This document shows positions 1 to 10,970 of a DNA stretch of 64,000 nt, in pieces. Positions within the stretch are counted from its first letter, which is position 1, and every line of letters begins with the position of its first letter. The DNA comes from Apodemus sylvaticus (lineage: Eukaryota > Chordata > Mammalia > Rodentia > Muridae). The notes beneath the pieces were generated by a model that saw only the letters and a list, made by a program, of their open reading frames with translations, did not search any database and had not been told where the DNA came from. The stretch spans positions 2,427,501 to 2,491,500 of the forward strand of contig NC_067478.1 in assembly GCF_947179515.1 (NCBI RefSeq), in the 5' to 3' direction. The position numbers and the translations under genes were made by a program.

Positions 1-207
1 ATTACCCAAGGAAGAATATTGTATAATATTAAAAAAAATATTTTAAGATACAAAAGCATCTGCCACAGAATAGTCACTTTAAAGTGATCCACAACATTAA
101 GTGCAAGTTGCTACATGCCATTACAACCAGCTAAAAAGGGGAAAAAATCATCATCACCATCACTTAGAGATGACTTTAATTCAGTAAAAATATCTTTAAA
201 ACTAGAC

Positions 208-293
208 AGCCATATCATCCAATATGCCTGATCTCCTCTAGTATCAGAAGCTAAGCAGGGTCAGGCCTGGTAAATACTTAGAAGGGAGAAATA
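208..293 (+). pseudogene. 5S rRNA pseudogene fragment
   Basis: The stretch with GAAGCTAAGCAGGGTC followed by GGCCTGGT and a degenerate TACTT-GGGAGA matches the middle of mammalian 5S rRNA, including the internal A box/C box region. It starts near the gCCATA of the 5S 5' region and stops early: about nine bases around CCGCCTGG are missing and the 3' end is absent. Several substitutions are visible (for example CTCCTCTAGTATC in place of CTCGTCTGATCTC). It is antisense within the Nktr intron after exon 4 and is most likely a dead retrocopy. Confidence 0.7.
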
Positions 294-1199
294 CCTTTAA
301 AACCAAATTTCCTTTTACATTTATACAAATAAATTTTTCTTTAGGACAAATAGAAACATAGAACTTAAAAAAAAAAAAAGATTACCTTGGGGACAAGCTT
401 CTGAAAAATAGTGATCCAGTTTCCCCAAAAGACATATAAAAGACCATTACACACTGAAGCTTTGATGGCATTCAAGCCCAGCAATGCTGGAGCCCACTGT
501 AAATTCCTGCAACTGACTTTTCTAAGGCTTTTTGGGGAAGTGCAATAGTTAGACTTAATGAAATGTTACTACTGTAGGAATAAAATACAACCGTATAGTT
601 CTAGTACACAAAACAAAATATACAAACCTTTAAGAAAGGAAAAAAATACCAATTTTTATTCAAAGAAATTGCTTGGTTTAAGGGAACAAAAACCACAACT
701 CGCTTCTTTTTTCCCTGATGTAGAACTAAGGACCCATTGTAAAGAAACAAAGGCACAGATGCATGTATGAAATCACATAGATTTTCCAAGTCTTCAAACA
801 GTACAGAAATCCAGGCACAACCTGACCAGACTGTCCATGGATTTATTAGGAGGGCACAAGGGAGCAGAGTGGAGTTTGTGTTACTGAGCTTCGTTCTCTT
901 ACCTTTTCATTTTGCAAAAGACCACATTCTCTATAAACAAAAGAATATGTTGACAGTTTTAGGCAGGAAGATAGGAGTTTTCATGTATATAGTTGCCTAA
1001 CCTCCATGCTGAAAGTCATGTTTAACCTTAAAGTTAGCCTTAATCTTGTCAATTAAAAGTTATATATTACAATATAATTTATCCCCAAACTCATGCAAAT
1101 AAAGTATTTTCATGCAACATTAGTTTCATGCAAACGTGAACTACAAGTAAACCTTTTCTCATTAAAGTATGCGACCAAACTTGCTTTATATCAGAACTG

Positions 1200-1232
<33 letters not shown>

Positions 1233-1252
1233 CACAAAATACCAGGCCTTAC

Positions 1253-1297
1253 CTTTAAAGTATCCACCATAAATTGATTCTCCACCTTTTCCATTAC
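1253..1297 (-). CDS. Nktr: Nktr exon 4 (cyclophilin domain)
   Basis: This 45-nt exon completes Gly81 and encodes NGKGGESIYGGYFK plus the first base of the next codon (Asp expected). The acceptor is TTTCCAG at 1298-1300 and the donor GTAAGG at 1252. The short GGES-IYG stretch is the conserved cyclophilin loop that follows the IQGGDF strand. The frame is confirmed by joining to exon 3, which ends with one base of the same glycine codon. Confidence 0.9.
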
Positions 1298-1371
1298 CTG
1301 GAAACGATAAGTTAAAATAAAGATTTTAAATATTCAGCACATGATAATAATTATATTTTTAACATTTGTTT

Positions 1372-1540
1372 GTGTATATTGAACACGCAAGCAAAATGTA
1401 TATGTGTGCAACAGTGTGAATGTGGAGGTCAGAGGACAACTTGCAGGAGTTGGTTCTCCCCTTCCTCCATGTGTGTCCCAGGGATTCAACTCAGGGTACC
1501 AGGCTTGGTTATAAGTGCCTTTACCTACTGAGTGCCTTAC
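1372..1540 (-). repeat. B3-type SINE
   Basis: Shows the GAGGTCAGAGGACAACTTG block and the reverse-complement head ending CTACTGAG, both typical of the B3/B2 group. Divergent. Confidence 0.6.
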
Positions 1541-1546
1541 TTTGGA

Positions 1547-1664
1547 TTTAAGACAGTTTCACCATTGCAGGTCAGGTAAGGGTGACCTTAAACTCAAAAT
1601 CCCTGGCCTCTGCCTCCTTCCTAAGTGCTGGAATTACAGGTGTGTGCCATCACGCCCACCTCTA
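1547..1664 (-). repeat. B1 SINE, old copy
   Basis: Degenerate reverse B1 ending CTGGAATTACAGGTGTGTGCCA. It lies next to the B3 copy in Nktr intron 3/4 sequence. Confidence 0.7.
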
Positions 1665-2226
1665 TTACAATGATTACTGTTATTGTAGTACTTGAGATTG
1701 AAACCAAGGCCTAGGACAAACCAAGCAAATTGTCCACCACTCAGCTAATTTTCAGCCCAATAAATTATTTCTGATGGCTTCAATATGCTGAAGGAACTCT
1801 TAAACCCTTTAACTGCTACAAACAAAACAAAAACCCCAAACCCTCTGTGATTCTAGGAACATTGTTAATCTTTAACATATCATGAAAAATACTATCAGAA
1901 AAATGATCCTTATGACCCATTTGTTTCAAGTTAATAATCACACCAAGAAATTTCTAGAATAGATGTAATTGGACAGTACTGTGGTGGTCACTGGAAGATA
2001 ATCTATCCGATAATTATGTTACTACAATAAATTACATAAATAAAATAAAATATCAGTCTTTACTTTTTCACAAATTCTAGATGTTTAACATATGTTTATC
2101 CAACAAGGACGCACTGAGGACACAATGTTCTCATTTTTCTGTGACATGATATTTACAATTAAAGCAATACTGAGATTCTTTAACAACTGATGGATGGATT
2201 ATTAGGAATATAACTTTAATCTCTAC

Positions 2227-2334
2227 CTTCACTGAAGTCCCCACCCTGAATCATAAAGTTTTTAACCACACGGTGGAATGTAGAACCTTTATAACATAAC
2301 TTCTTCCCAGTTGTTTTCCCAAGGCCTTTCTCCC
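2227..2334 (-). CDS. Nktr: Nktr exon 3 (cyclophilin active-site strand)
   Basis: This 108-nt exon encodes residues 45-80 and starts GEKGLGKTTGKKL, the insertion loop typical of the NKTR/PPIG group of cyclophilins. It is followed by FHRVVKNFMIQGGDF. His65, Arg66, Phe71 and Gln74 line up with the cyclophilin A catalytic residues His54, Arg55, Phe60 and Gln63, so isomerase activity is plausible. The acceptor is CCCCCAG and the donor GTAGAG. The exon starts with two bases and ends with one base of split glycine codons, matching its neighbours exactly. Confidence 0.93.
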
Positions 2335-2680
2335 CTGGGGGAAAAAAAAAAGAAGTTTAGCTACAAACCCATCATTCCATGGGAATAACCAACCAACCAA
2401 TTTGTGGTCAAATCCCTTCCATGTGCTGATACTATGAGAGATGTAAAACACAGACAGATGACACAATGTATGTAGCATATATACATAATGCATACACCAA
2501 AATAAATAATGCAGTGTATGTTTTAAGTTGATCCAGAACCAATTCTATGTGCTACAGAAGAATGAAGATGACTATTTCACTAAAGAATGAAATCAAGAAA
2601 ATCAGTACAAACATGGGTTTTAAAAATTGTTTGCTATTTATTTATTTATTTATTTGTTTTTTTTTGGATTTGGTTTTTTC

Positions 2681-2816
2681 GAGACAGGGTTTCTCTGTGT
2701 AGCCCTGGATGTCCTGGAACTCACTCTGTAGACCAGGCTGGCCTGGAACTCAGAAATTTACTTGCCTCTGCCTCCCAGAGTGCTGGGATTACATGTGTGC
2801 GCCGCTACCACCTGGC
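2681..2816 (-). repeat. B1 SINE
   Basis: Near-complete reverse B1 (GAGACAGGGTTTCTCTGTGT through GCTGGGATTACA). It is preceded by a T-rich (TATT)n tract that is its A-tail on the other strand. Confidence 0.9.
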
Positions 2817-3240
2817 AAGTTTGCTATTTTTAATGTTTAACATTAACCCTGTTTTAGTCTTCTTGGCTAGGGTGTAAGCAATGATACATAATGAAAAGCA
2901 GTTTTTTAAAAAATAATGAGGAGCTAAATTTATTCAGAGAATTAAAATTTGGATAACATTTTCCCAGGACAAATTAATTTTGAGAATTTCTTATTTGACA
3001 AACTAATACATAAAGATTGTATTATGTGAAGAATATTCTTATCATTTTAAAGATTGTTTCTTTTTCCTCCTTTTCTCTTAAATGTTTCCTTCATTTCATA
3101 TTTCATATCATATTCAAGTTTAGCTATATAACTCACTTAACAGACCATTATATATTTATGAAGGTTCTCCTGCCTTAAAGCAGATACATCTGTAAGTAAC
3201 CAGTCATTCTAATTGGAAACAGGTTAAAAAACTCACTCAC

Positions 3241-3315
3241 CTGAGCACAGGCATAGGAAGTTTTTGCATGTTTTTGGACATATGTCTGAGAAGAGCTGAA
3301 ACATAATTCGACCAA
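3241..3315 (-). CDS. Nktr: Nktr exon 2 (cyclophilin domain)
   Basis: This 75-nt exon encodes the rest of Val20 and GRIMFQLFSDICPKTCKNF followed by LCLCS, the first beta-strand and helix of the cyclophilin fold. The acceptor is TTGTTTCAG and the donor GTGAGT. The phase (two bases in, one base out) agrees with exon 1 ending CCG-G and exon 3 starting GG-GAG. Confidence 0.93.
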
Positions 3316-3526
3316 CTGAAACAAGATGTGAGGGGAAAAAAAAACAATGAGAAAGTTGATTATACAACAATATTTCATATAAGAGAACTTAACTAGGAGG
3401 TACCTAATAACAGTAAGCTTTTTTTTCTTTCTTTTAAATAGTACTGGAGATCAACCCCAAACAATAGAAGTGTTTAAACTCATGGCTCTACAAAAAAAAC
3501 TGTAGGATCTGAAAATTCTTTTAAAA

Positions 3527-3697
3527 ATATTTTTCTTTTTATGTATATGAGCACACTATCACTGTCTTCAGACACACCGGGAGAGAGAATCAGATCTTAT
3601 TACAGATGGTTGTAAGCCACCATGTGGTTGCTGGCAATTGAACTCAGGACCTCTGAAAGAGCAGCTGGTGATCTTAACCTCTGAACCATCTCTCCTG
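3527..3697 (-). repeat. B2 SINE
   Basis: Reverse B2: ATTACAGATGGTTGTAAGCC, then GGTTGCTGGCAATTGAACTC, and the head AACCATCTCTCC. Confidence 0.85.
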
Positions 3698-3861
3698 AAG
3701 TGTTTTTTAAACAGGGTCTTCTTATAACATTAGATCCCTTTAATACAGAATTAATGACCTTTTAAGAAATGTTTGGTTTTGCTAGGCTAAAGATCAAACC
3801 CAATACCTTACAGGGATGCACAGCAAGTTCTCTATGCACATTCCCAACTCCAAGTATTTTT

Positions 3862-4048
3862 TTTTAAGATTTATTTATTTCACTTATGTAAGTATACTGC
3901 AGCTGTCTTCAGACACTAGACACCAGATAAGGGCATCAGATCCCATTACAAATGGCTGTGAGTCACCATGTGGTTGCTGGGAATTGAACTCAGGACTTTT
4001 GGAAGAGCAGTCAGGGCTTCTTTCTAACCGTTGAGCCACCTCTCCAGC
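3862..4048 (-). repeat. B2 SINE
   Basis: Reverse B2 with the full head (GAGCCACCTCTCCAGCCCC) and the A-tail read as TTTTTTTTAAGATTTATTTA. Confidence 0.88.
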
Positions 4049-4619
4049 CCCCAGTATTCTTAATTAATAGTTTTGTGACATGTTAGGCCCTGTCAGGCAT
4101 GAGCACAACCTCCTTAAGAGTCCTTTCTGAGCAGCAGTTAGAAGGAAAGCTCTCCCATACTCTCTTTGGAGCTCTCTTTCCTGAGATAACTGTTGAAGTC
4201 AATCCCCTAAACTCAATGCTCATGTTATATTCCCTGAGAACCAGGAGAATAACAATTTGCTCTGAAGAACCAATGCCACCAACAATAAACAGCAGTAAGA
4301 AGAAATAAGTCTGCAACTCATCTCACTACACCCTGAAAAGAGTTCTCAAATTCTGGTTTCAAGATTCTTTTGAACTGTTTAAAATTACTAAGCTGTTGTT
4401 TATGAGTTACATTTGTTAATTAGCATATATAAATCAAAACTCAAGACATTTCTTTAAGACACAATACTCAAGCACACATTCCATTAGCACTTAGGTGAAG
4501 TGAGATTTTCCTCAGAGGTCAAATCCTATTTTAGTATTATAAAAACAGTTCTGACTGTATTAACTTGCTTGGAGAATCTCAGTTTAAAAAAAAAAAATTA
4601 AGCTTATTACATTTCCTTT

Positions 4620-4787
4620 TACTTGGGGTGGGGGCTACCCATGTATTACAGAATGTGTGTTGACTTCAGAGGACAACTTGGCAGAATGAGTTTTCTCCTT
4701 CCACTGTGTGGGTGCCAGGGATCAAATTCAGAGGGTCAGGCTCAGAAGCAAGTACCTTCTCCCACTGAGCCATCTCACTGGCCCCCA
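4620..4787 (-). repeat. B3-type SINE
   Basis: Contains CAGAGGACAACTTGGCAGAA and ends CACTGAGCCATCTCACTGGC. Diverged. Confidence 0.6.
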
Positions 4788-4889
4788 AGAAATGTTTCCG
4801 TTTCCAATTCTCCCCTAACTCCATTTTCTCCCTCATTCTACAAAATCCTTTCCCTTATAGACATTTTACTTAAAGAGACAGGATAAGGG

Positions 4890-5040
4890 CCTAGAGTGGT
4901 GGCTCATGCCTTTAATCTTTAAACCTAGCACTCAGGAGGCAGAGGCAGACTGATCTCTGTACGTTCAATTCCAGCCTGGTTTACACAGTAAGACCAGGTC
5001 AGTCAAGGCTGTTACACAAAGAAACCCTGGCTTGAAAAAC
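4890..5040 (+). repeat. B1 SINE, old copy
   Basis: Forward B1 with GTGGTGGCTCATGCCTTTAAT and CAGGAGGCAGAGGCAGACTG. It has a small insertion in the head. Confidence 0.75.
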
Positions 5041-5580
5041 CAAAACCAAAGAGAGGGATTGGGATGGATAAATCAAAATTAATTGTACACCAAGTATGAA
5101 CCATGTTTAGAACAGACACAAACCAAGTTCTACTGCTATCACTAAAAGTTTTAATATATTTTTAGCTATCCTGCTGTATCCTTGGCACTACAGATACCTG
5201 TTATGAATAAGAGTGGGATCATTACTGCCCAGCATAGAAACTTCCCTATGTCGACACCCTAAGACTAATCTCTGACCGAATCAATTTTTAAACAATTTCA
5301 AAGCCATAGCTGTTTTTTGAAGAAAAGGATGGGGAAAGAAAACAAAAAGAGACTTTTAGGTAATAAATGACCAATGTGCAAAAATACATGTCAGAATATT
5401 TCAAGAATACCTGTAACATCAAAAACATGGAAATTTCAGTGCAAAATCTTTATAAACCCCTGAAATGGCTGAAGTGGGCTTCAAGGTCACAATCATAAGC
5501 TTTGTAAATCAGAGCATACTTAGATCTTTGGAATAATTATACAATATTTGCCTGTAGGATAAAAAGACATAAAACAGCTA

Positions 5581-5707
5581 GCTGGGTGTGCTGGTCTTTA
5601 ATCCCAGCATTCAGGTAGAGGCAGGTGGATCTCTGTAGGTTCCAGGACAGCCTAGTTTACATAGTGAGTTCCAGGAGAGTCAGGGCTACACAGAGAAACC
5701 GTGTCTC

Positions 5708-5733
<26 letters not shown>
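5581..5733 (+). repeat. B1 SINE with 25-nt A-tail
   Basis: Forward B1 ending CACAGAGAAACCGTGTCTC and a pure A run at 5709-5733. Confidence 0.85.
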
Positions 5734-5738
<5 letters not shown>

Positions 5739-5744
5739 AAAACA

Positions 5745-6050
5745 AGGTAATTCCAGCACCAAGCACTCTAAAAGGCAAAGACAGGTAGATCTTGGTGAGT
5801 TAGCCTGGTCTACACTGAGTTCTACACATCAGGGCTATGTAGAGACCATGTCTCAGAAGATGATTTAAAGAATAAAAACCTAGGGCTTTCTTAGAAACAC
5901 AGTAACCTAGGCTTGCTTGCTTTTTTGGTTTTTCAAGACAGGGTTTCTCTGTATAGCCCCTGGCTGTCCTAGAACTCACTCTGTAGACCAGGCTGGCCTT
6001 GAAGCTACAGAGACCCACTAACCTCTGCTGCCTTCTGAGTGCTGGAATTT
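5745..6050. repeat. Pair of old B1 SINEs in opposite orientation
   Basis: A degenerate forward B1 (about 5745-5860) is followed by a reverse B1 (about 5930-6050, GACAGGGTTTCTCTGTATAG). Confidence 0.7.
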
Positions 6051-6136
6051 GGCAGGCTACAACCTACACATAAAACCACAAAACCACTGTAAAGCAAGTG
6101 GTTCCCCACCCTCACCTAAAACTCACAGTGCTTTTA

Positions 6137-6383
6137 AACAATTGTTCTCAACCTTCCTAATGCTATAAGTAACTCTTTAATACAGTTCATTATGTTGCTG
6201 TGACCCACCCCAACCATAAAATTACTATTACTGCTACTTCACAACTGTTATTTTGTTATTTGTAACATAAATATCTATCATGTAATCTAATGTAAATATT
6301 CTCCAATGGTCTTAGGTGACTCAGTGAAAGGATCGTCTGACCCCTTACAGGGGTTGAGACCTGCAAGTTGAGAACCACTGCTT
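6137..6383 (-). mobile_element. SPIN/URR1-like hAT-Charlie MITE
   Basis: Reads from TTCTCAACCTTCCTAATGCT through CAACCATAAAATTA to GTTGAGAACCACTG, so both ends show the inverted TTCTCAACCT...AGGTTGAGAA termini of the non-autonomous hAT element known in rodents as URR1/SPIN. It has no coding capacity. Confidence 0.65.
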
Positions 6384-6537
6384 TAAAATGAAAGCTGGTG
6401 AATGTTTCTACCCTATAGGTGATTGACTTTAAGTTATTTACTTCCTACTAGCACAATAAACTTGAAAATATGAGTTCAAATGTTAAGAGATGTAGACTTA
6501 ACTTCAATAATAAATAATTTTTTAAAAATCTTATCTC

Positions 6538-6727
6538 TGGCTGGAGAGATGGCTCAATGCTCAGCGGTTAAGAGCACTGACTGCTCTTCCAAAGGTCCTT
6601 AGTTCAAATCCCAGCAACCACAAGGTGGCTGACAACCATCCATCCGTAATGAGATCTGACTCCTTCTGGAGTGTCTGAAGACAGCTACAGTGTACTCACA
6701 TATAATAAATCTTAAAAAAAAAAAATC
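6538..6727 (+). repeat. B2 SINE
   Basis: Complete forward B2: GGCTGGAGAGATGGCTCAAT through AGACAGCTACAGTGTACTCA and an A-tail. Confidence 0.9.
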
Positions 6728-6902
6728 TTAAATATCTTACCTTCTAACTTGATGCAGAAAAGTTTTTGTTTTTTAATCTTACAAAGCAAGATTTAGTGCA
6801 AAGGCTTTTCCCCCCATAAATAACGTTAAGACTGAGGGATAGACAAAAATTAAAACTGGTATGACTTTAATTTGGTGCAAGGGTAAAACACAGCCATATC
6901 CA

Positions 6903-7100
6903 GCTAGAGATGACTCAGCAGTTAAGAGTACTAGTTGCACTTATAGAAGACCCAGGTTCGATTTCCAGCACCCACATGAAGGTTCACAGTATCTCCAGTT
7001 CCAAGGACTCACAGCCTCTTCTGGTCTCCACAGGTATAACGGTACACATGAGTTACACAGATATACACACAAGCACAACAGCCATACCCATAAATTACAA
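6903..7100 (+). repeat. B3-type SINE
   Basis: Head GCTAGAGATGACTCAGCAG, then CCCAGGTTCGATTTCCAGC, with a CA-rich tail. Confidence 0.75.
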
Positions 7101-7152
7101 ATAAAAAACAGAGCAAATTGGCATCTCCAGAAAATTTTTCTTAAAATATCCT

Positions 7153-7327
7153 AGAGCAGTGTTGGGCTATGGGTTATGACCCCTTGGGTGATACATATCA
7201 GATATGCCCCAAAGGTAACTAAATTACAGTTAGGAAGTAGCAATGGAAAAAAATGTTATGGTTGGGGAGTCACAACTTAAGGAACTGTATTAAAGGGTCT
7301 CGGCATTAGGAAGGTTGAGAACCACTA
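7153..7327 (+). mobile_element. SPIN/URR1-like hAT-Charlie MITE
   Basis: Diverged forward copy. The left end is degenerate (GAGCAGTGTTGGGCTATGGG) and the right end GGTTGAGAACCACTA is clear. Confidence 0.6.
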
Positions 7328-7617
7328 AGGTAAGGGAGAGGGCTCAATGGGCAAAACACTTAGACCACAAATATAAAGACCTAAGTTTGAATCTCCCAAA
7401 TCCATGTAAAGTGCCAGAGGCAAACTGGGGAGAAGGGAACACATGGTAACTAGTCTGACTTTTGTGATGAAAGTCCAAACCACTGAGAGACCTTCTCTCA
7501 GACAAGATGGTGCCTTAGAACTGACATCCAGGATTGTTCTGACCTCCACCCACTTTATGTGTAGACCCATACATGTTCTTGTGCCCAGCTGGAGTAAGTG
7601 AGCACACACAGGCACAC
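7328..7617 (+). repeat. B3-type SINE with internal insertion
   Basis: Starts GAGAGGGCTCAATGGGC and ends with a CTCCACCC...GTGCCCAGCTGG...CACACACAGG tail. It is longer than usual, so a small insertion is likely. Confidence 0.5.
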
Positions 7618-8094
7618 ACAACCTAGAATAAACATTAACAAAATCAGATTTCTAATGTACTACAGACCAGATTAAGTCATGCTCTACCACTGAAATATGT
7701 CTAGTCTCCCATTTTGAATGATAGATGACCAAACTTATCAGAAAAGAACTATCATAATTTCTACCTATAAGCTTAAGAATTAGTTAACTACACAGCAAAT
7801 CCCATATGGAAATTAATTTCTGTAAAAATAAGCATGAAAATGTTAATCTAAATTAACTTCATTAATGACACAAACTGTAGACTTTCAACAAATAAAACTG
7901 TATTATTTTATAGAGAACAGCTAACATTTGATACTCTTAGTTTTGAGCATGAACAGAAGCAGTCATTCTGAAGAGAATCTCTGAAGAAAAGCAAGTCAAT
8001 GTGGTTCAGTAGGCTCTTTTCAGTAACAAGCTCTACTCATGAAACATACCAACAGAAAAACAAAAGCAAAAAACCAGGGCTCAGGGCAGGTGCA

Positions 8095-8185
8095 AGGGAA
8101 GGGTTGGGCATGCAGCTCCAGTGGTAGAGTGCTTGTTAGCATGGCCTGGTTTTGATTACCAATATCAAAAGTAAAAGATAAAAGA
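8095..8185 (+). repeat. ID/B4-like SINE fragment
   Basis: GCATGCAGCTCCAGTGGTAG followed by AGTGCTTG resembles the tRNA-Ala-derived ID head. Diverged. Confidence 0.45.
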
Positions 8186-8426
8186 AACAACTAAGAACTA
8201 AATTTTATCCTCTCAAAGTTTCTATAAACACACACACACAAACCCAAAACAATAAAAAGTTCTTCATTAGCCTTTAAGACTAGCCAATCAGCTTGTGCCC
8301 TCTACACTTTTTGAGATGTGGTCTCCATTAAGCTGCTCAGACTGGCCATGAACTGAATTTGTAGCTCAGGAGAACCTTAAACCTACAATCTTCTAGTGCA
8401 GGCTAACTTCTTAAGAAACTAAAAGA

Positions 8427-8635
8427 GGGGCTTGTTGAGATGTCTCAGCAAGTCAAAGTGTTTGCTGCCCAATCTGATAGTCTGAGTTTGATCTCCAGGT
8501 CCCACATGTCAAAAACAAACAAACAAACAAGAACAACCATAACAAAAAAAAAACCCACTCCCCTACTTATTTTATCTTCTGATCTCCACATGCATGTACT
8601 CATATACATTAAATAAGAAAACATAATAAAAAATT
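8427..8635 (+). repeat. B3-type SINE
   Basis: GGCTTGTTGAGATGTCTCAG, TGAGTTTGATCTCCAGGTCC and the tail CTGATCTCCACATGCATGTA. Confidence 0.6.
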
Positions 8636-9191
8636 CTTTTTCAAATCACTACTAGGACAAGAGCGAGTCAGAGATCCAATGAATGTGGTCAGAGTGCTAC
8701 CCAATGAACGGTGGGCCCACCCCCACCATTTTCCCTAGCTGACTGCCTAATTAAATTGTGCTCAGTTACACATCCCACTAAATCAGTGAAACAAAACCAT
8801 ACTCTTTTCTCAGTTATATTTCTTAGTAACTCTCTTCAACCCAAAGTTTCTACTTCATATTTAATTCATAAGCAATAAAAAAGTGGAGATAATATGTTAA
8901 GTAATAAGGCTGAAATGCAAGGGACATCTCTGCTTTCCTAGTACAAATATGATCCTGAGTGTGAGTTTAAGTGTAAAGAGTAAATATCAAGGAGAGCAAA
9001 CCACGACACGATTGATTGTCTGTAGAGCCACAGAAAGACCAATGTCTTCATGAAGGTCACAGGCAGCACAGGACACACATATGCCTGACATTACCCATGA
9101 ATTTTTTGATAAAAAATTAAAATGCTTCCACCATTTTCTACAGACATATTTTAATTAGTATTTTGTGAATCTTAAATAGAAGAGTAAAACA

Positions 9192-9358
9192 GCCGGGCAG
9201 TGGTGGCGCACGCATTTAATCCCAGCACTTGGGAGGCAGAGGCAGGCGGATTTCTGAGTTCGAGGCCAGCCTGGTCTACAAAGTGAATTCCAGAACAGTC
9301 AGAGCTACACGTGTAGAGAAACCCTGTCTCAAAAAAACAAAACAAAACAAAACAAACC
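9192..9358 (+). repeat. B1 SINE, young copy
   Basis: CCGGGCAGTGGTGGCGCACG head and a (CAAAA)n tail. Little divergence from the B1 consensus. Confidence 0.92.
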
Positions 9359-9361
9359 AGA

Positions 9362-9475
9362 AATCATCCTGGGGCTAGGATTGTAGCTCAGCTGGTAGAG
9401 CACTAGACCAGCATGCACAAAGCCAGAGGAGGAGGAACTGCTCTGAGCTGATCCTCCTTTCAGCTATGTAAGTGC
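9362..9475 (+). repeat. ID-like SINE fragment
   Basis: GGGGCTAGGATTGTAGCTCA followed by GCTGGTAGAGCACTAGACC carries a recognisable tRNA-derived A box. The rest is degenerate. Confidence 0.45.
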
Positions 9476-9834
9476 TAGGGTTGTAGAACTATGACACCAT
9501 ACCTGGCAGAATATTCCCAGACTTAGATTAGATATGCACACTAAAGTAAAGTACTTCAAAGTAAAGAGTCATGATGTAAATGCCCTTGGACACAGTCAGA
9601 AAAAAATTATGTGTATTAAGAGAACACATTGGCCTTAAGAATTTAAGGCTAGCCTGGGAAACAATGAGACCTGATCTAGCAAGAAAATGAAAAGGCAATT
9701 CCAAACACAGAAATTCACGTTTAATGTAGTGAAACATAAATAATTTTAAAGTTTGATTTAAGGCAGGCCTGGTGTACACACCTTTGATCTCAGCACTCAA
9801 AAGGCAAAGGATCTCTGTGAATTCAAAGCCAGCC

Positions 9835-9985
9835 TAGCCTGGCAGTGGTGGCACACACCTTTAATCCCAGAACTTGAGAGGTAGAGGCAGGCAGATTTCT
9901 GAGTTCGAAGCCAGCCTGGTCTACAGAGTGAGCTCTAGCACAGCTAGGGCTATACAGAGAAACCCCATCTCAAAACTACCCCCAT
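9835..9985 (+). repeat. B1 SINE
   Basis: Forward B1 (GGCAGTGGTGGCACACACCT) ending ACAGAGAAACCCCATCTC. Confidence 0.88.
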
Positions 9986-10446
9986 CCCCTGCAAATTTAA
10001 AAGATAGGGATGGGATAAAAAGTATCCCTAGCCAAGAGTCCAGATCTTTCATTTTTGAGTGTTACATAACGCCACAACAAGTGAAGAAATTCTACCTGAT
10101 ACAGTAGCAGTCACAACACCTCCCACAGAAAACCACCAATATGAAAATCACCCTCATGTCATATGTACATCCCCCCAAAACATCTTGTTTTATATGTGCA
10201 AAGGTTTCCAAAATTTAAAGTAAAATATGAATTCTGAATTCTTTTTCATTTTGAGCATTCTGGATCTAAAATGTCTAATCTGTACTTAGAAATCAAAACA
10301 TTTGTAAATTCATGAGTTAAAGACAATCTTAGAGGAAAATTAAATATTTTGAACTTGAAGAAAATGAGTATCAAATTTTATAGGATATATTTAAACTTTC
10401 TATGTAAACATATAATTAATCCTTTATATTAGAAAATGAATCAAGG

Positions 10447-10496
10447 GGCTGATTCCTGAACTCAGGTCCTGAGTTCAATTCCCAGCAATCACATGG
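10447..10496 (+). repeat. B2 SINE, 5' half only, cut at the inverted-repeat boundary
   Basis: GGTCCTGAGTTCAATTCCCA followed by GCAATCACATGGTGG is B2 up to the point where the consensus continues CTCACAACCATCTG. Here it stops exactly where the 243-bp inverted-repeat arm begins. The missing 3' half may be the reverse B2 at 12535-12630. Confidence 0.75.
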
Positions 10497-10739
10497 TGGA
10501 GTAGAGGGGAGAGGGTGAGGCAGACTGGCTCCACGATAGCGGAAGCCAGTTCTGAACAAAGGATTGGAGCGATCTTAAACATTTTGTTTTCCTCATTTAA
10601 CATTTCGACCCTGACTGTAGCTGCAGTTTATTCAGCATTTACTAAACTTACTCGGGAGATTTTTCACGGATTTTTGCAAAGCTAAAGTATGAGCGTACCG
10701 AGAAATAGGAATATAACTGGGAAGTATTTTCCTCGAATA
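10497..10739 (+). repeat. Left arm of 243-bp inverted repeat in Nktr intron 1
   Basis: Its reverse complement is found at 12631-12873 with no gaps and three substitutions by eye (240/243). Two of the three differences are CpG in the right arm and non-CpG here. No transposon family is recognised. Confidence 0.95.
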
Positions 10740-10879
10740 ACCAAGGATCTGACTTTGATCCCCAACCCCACAGATGTCAGTCTTGAAAAGAATGCTCTTA
10801 TCATGGCTATACATACTTGCTTAATGTCATTTTTTTTCAGGCATCTTCTATTTTTAACTTTTTTGTTTTGTTTTTGTAT

Positions 10880-10970
10880 TTCAAGACAGGATTTTTTTTT
10901 GTGTGTAGACCAGCCTGGCCTTGAACTCTAAGAGAACTGGGATTAAAGGTGTGCGCCACCTTTGCCGGCT
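10880..10970 (-). repeat. B1 SINE with internal deletion
   Basis: Reverse B1 in which CAAGACAGGATTTTTTTTTG is joined directly to GTAGACCAGCCTGGCCTTGA. The middle and the lower stem are missing. Confidence 0.7.

Noticed and set aside
371..440. Possible Nktr cryptic exon (minus strand, TTTTTCAG acceptor and AAG|GTAATC donor)
   Set aside because: The encoded residues do not match the expected continuation of the cyclophilin domain (DENF...). No other support.
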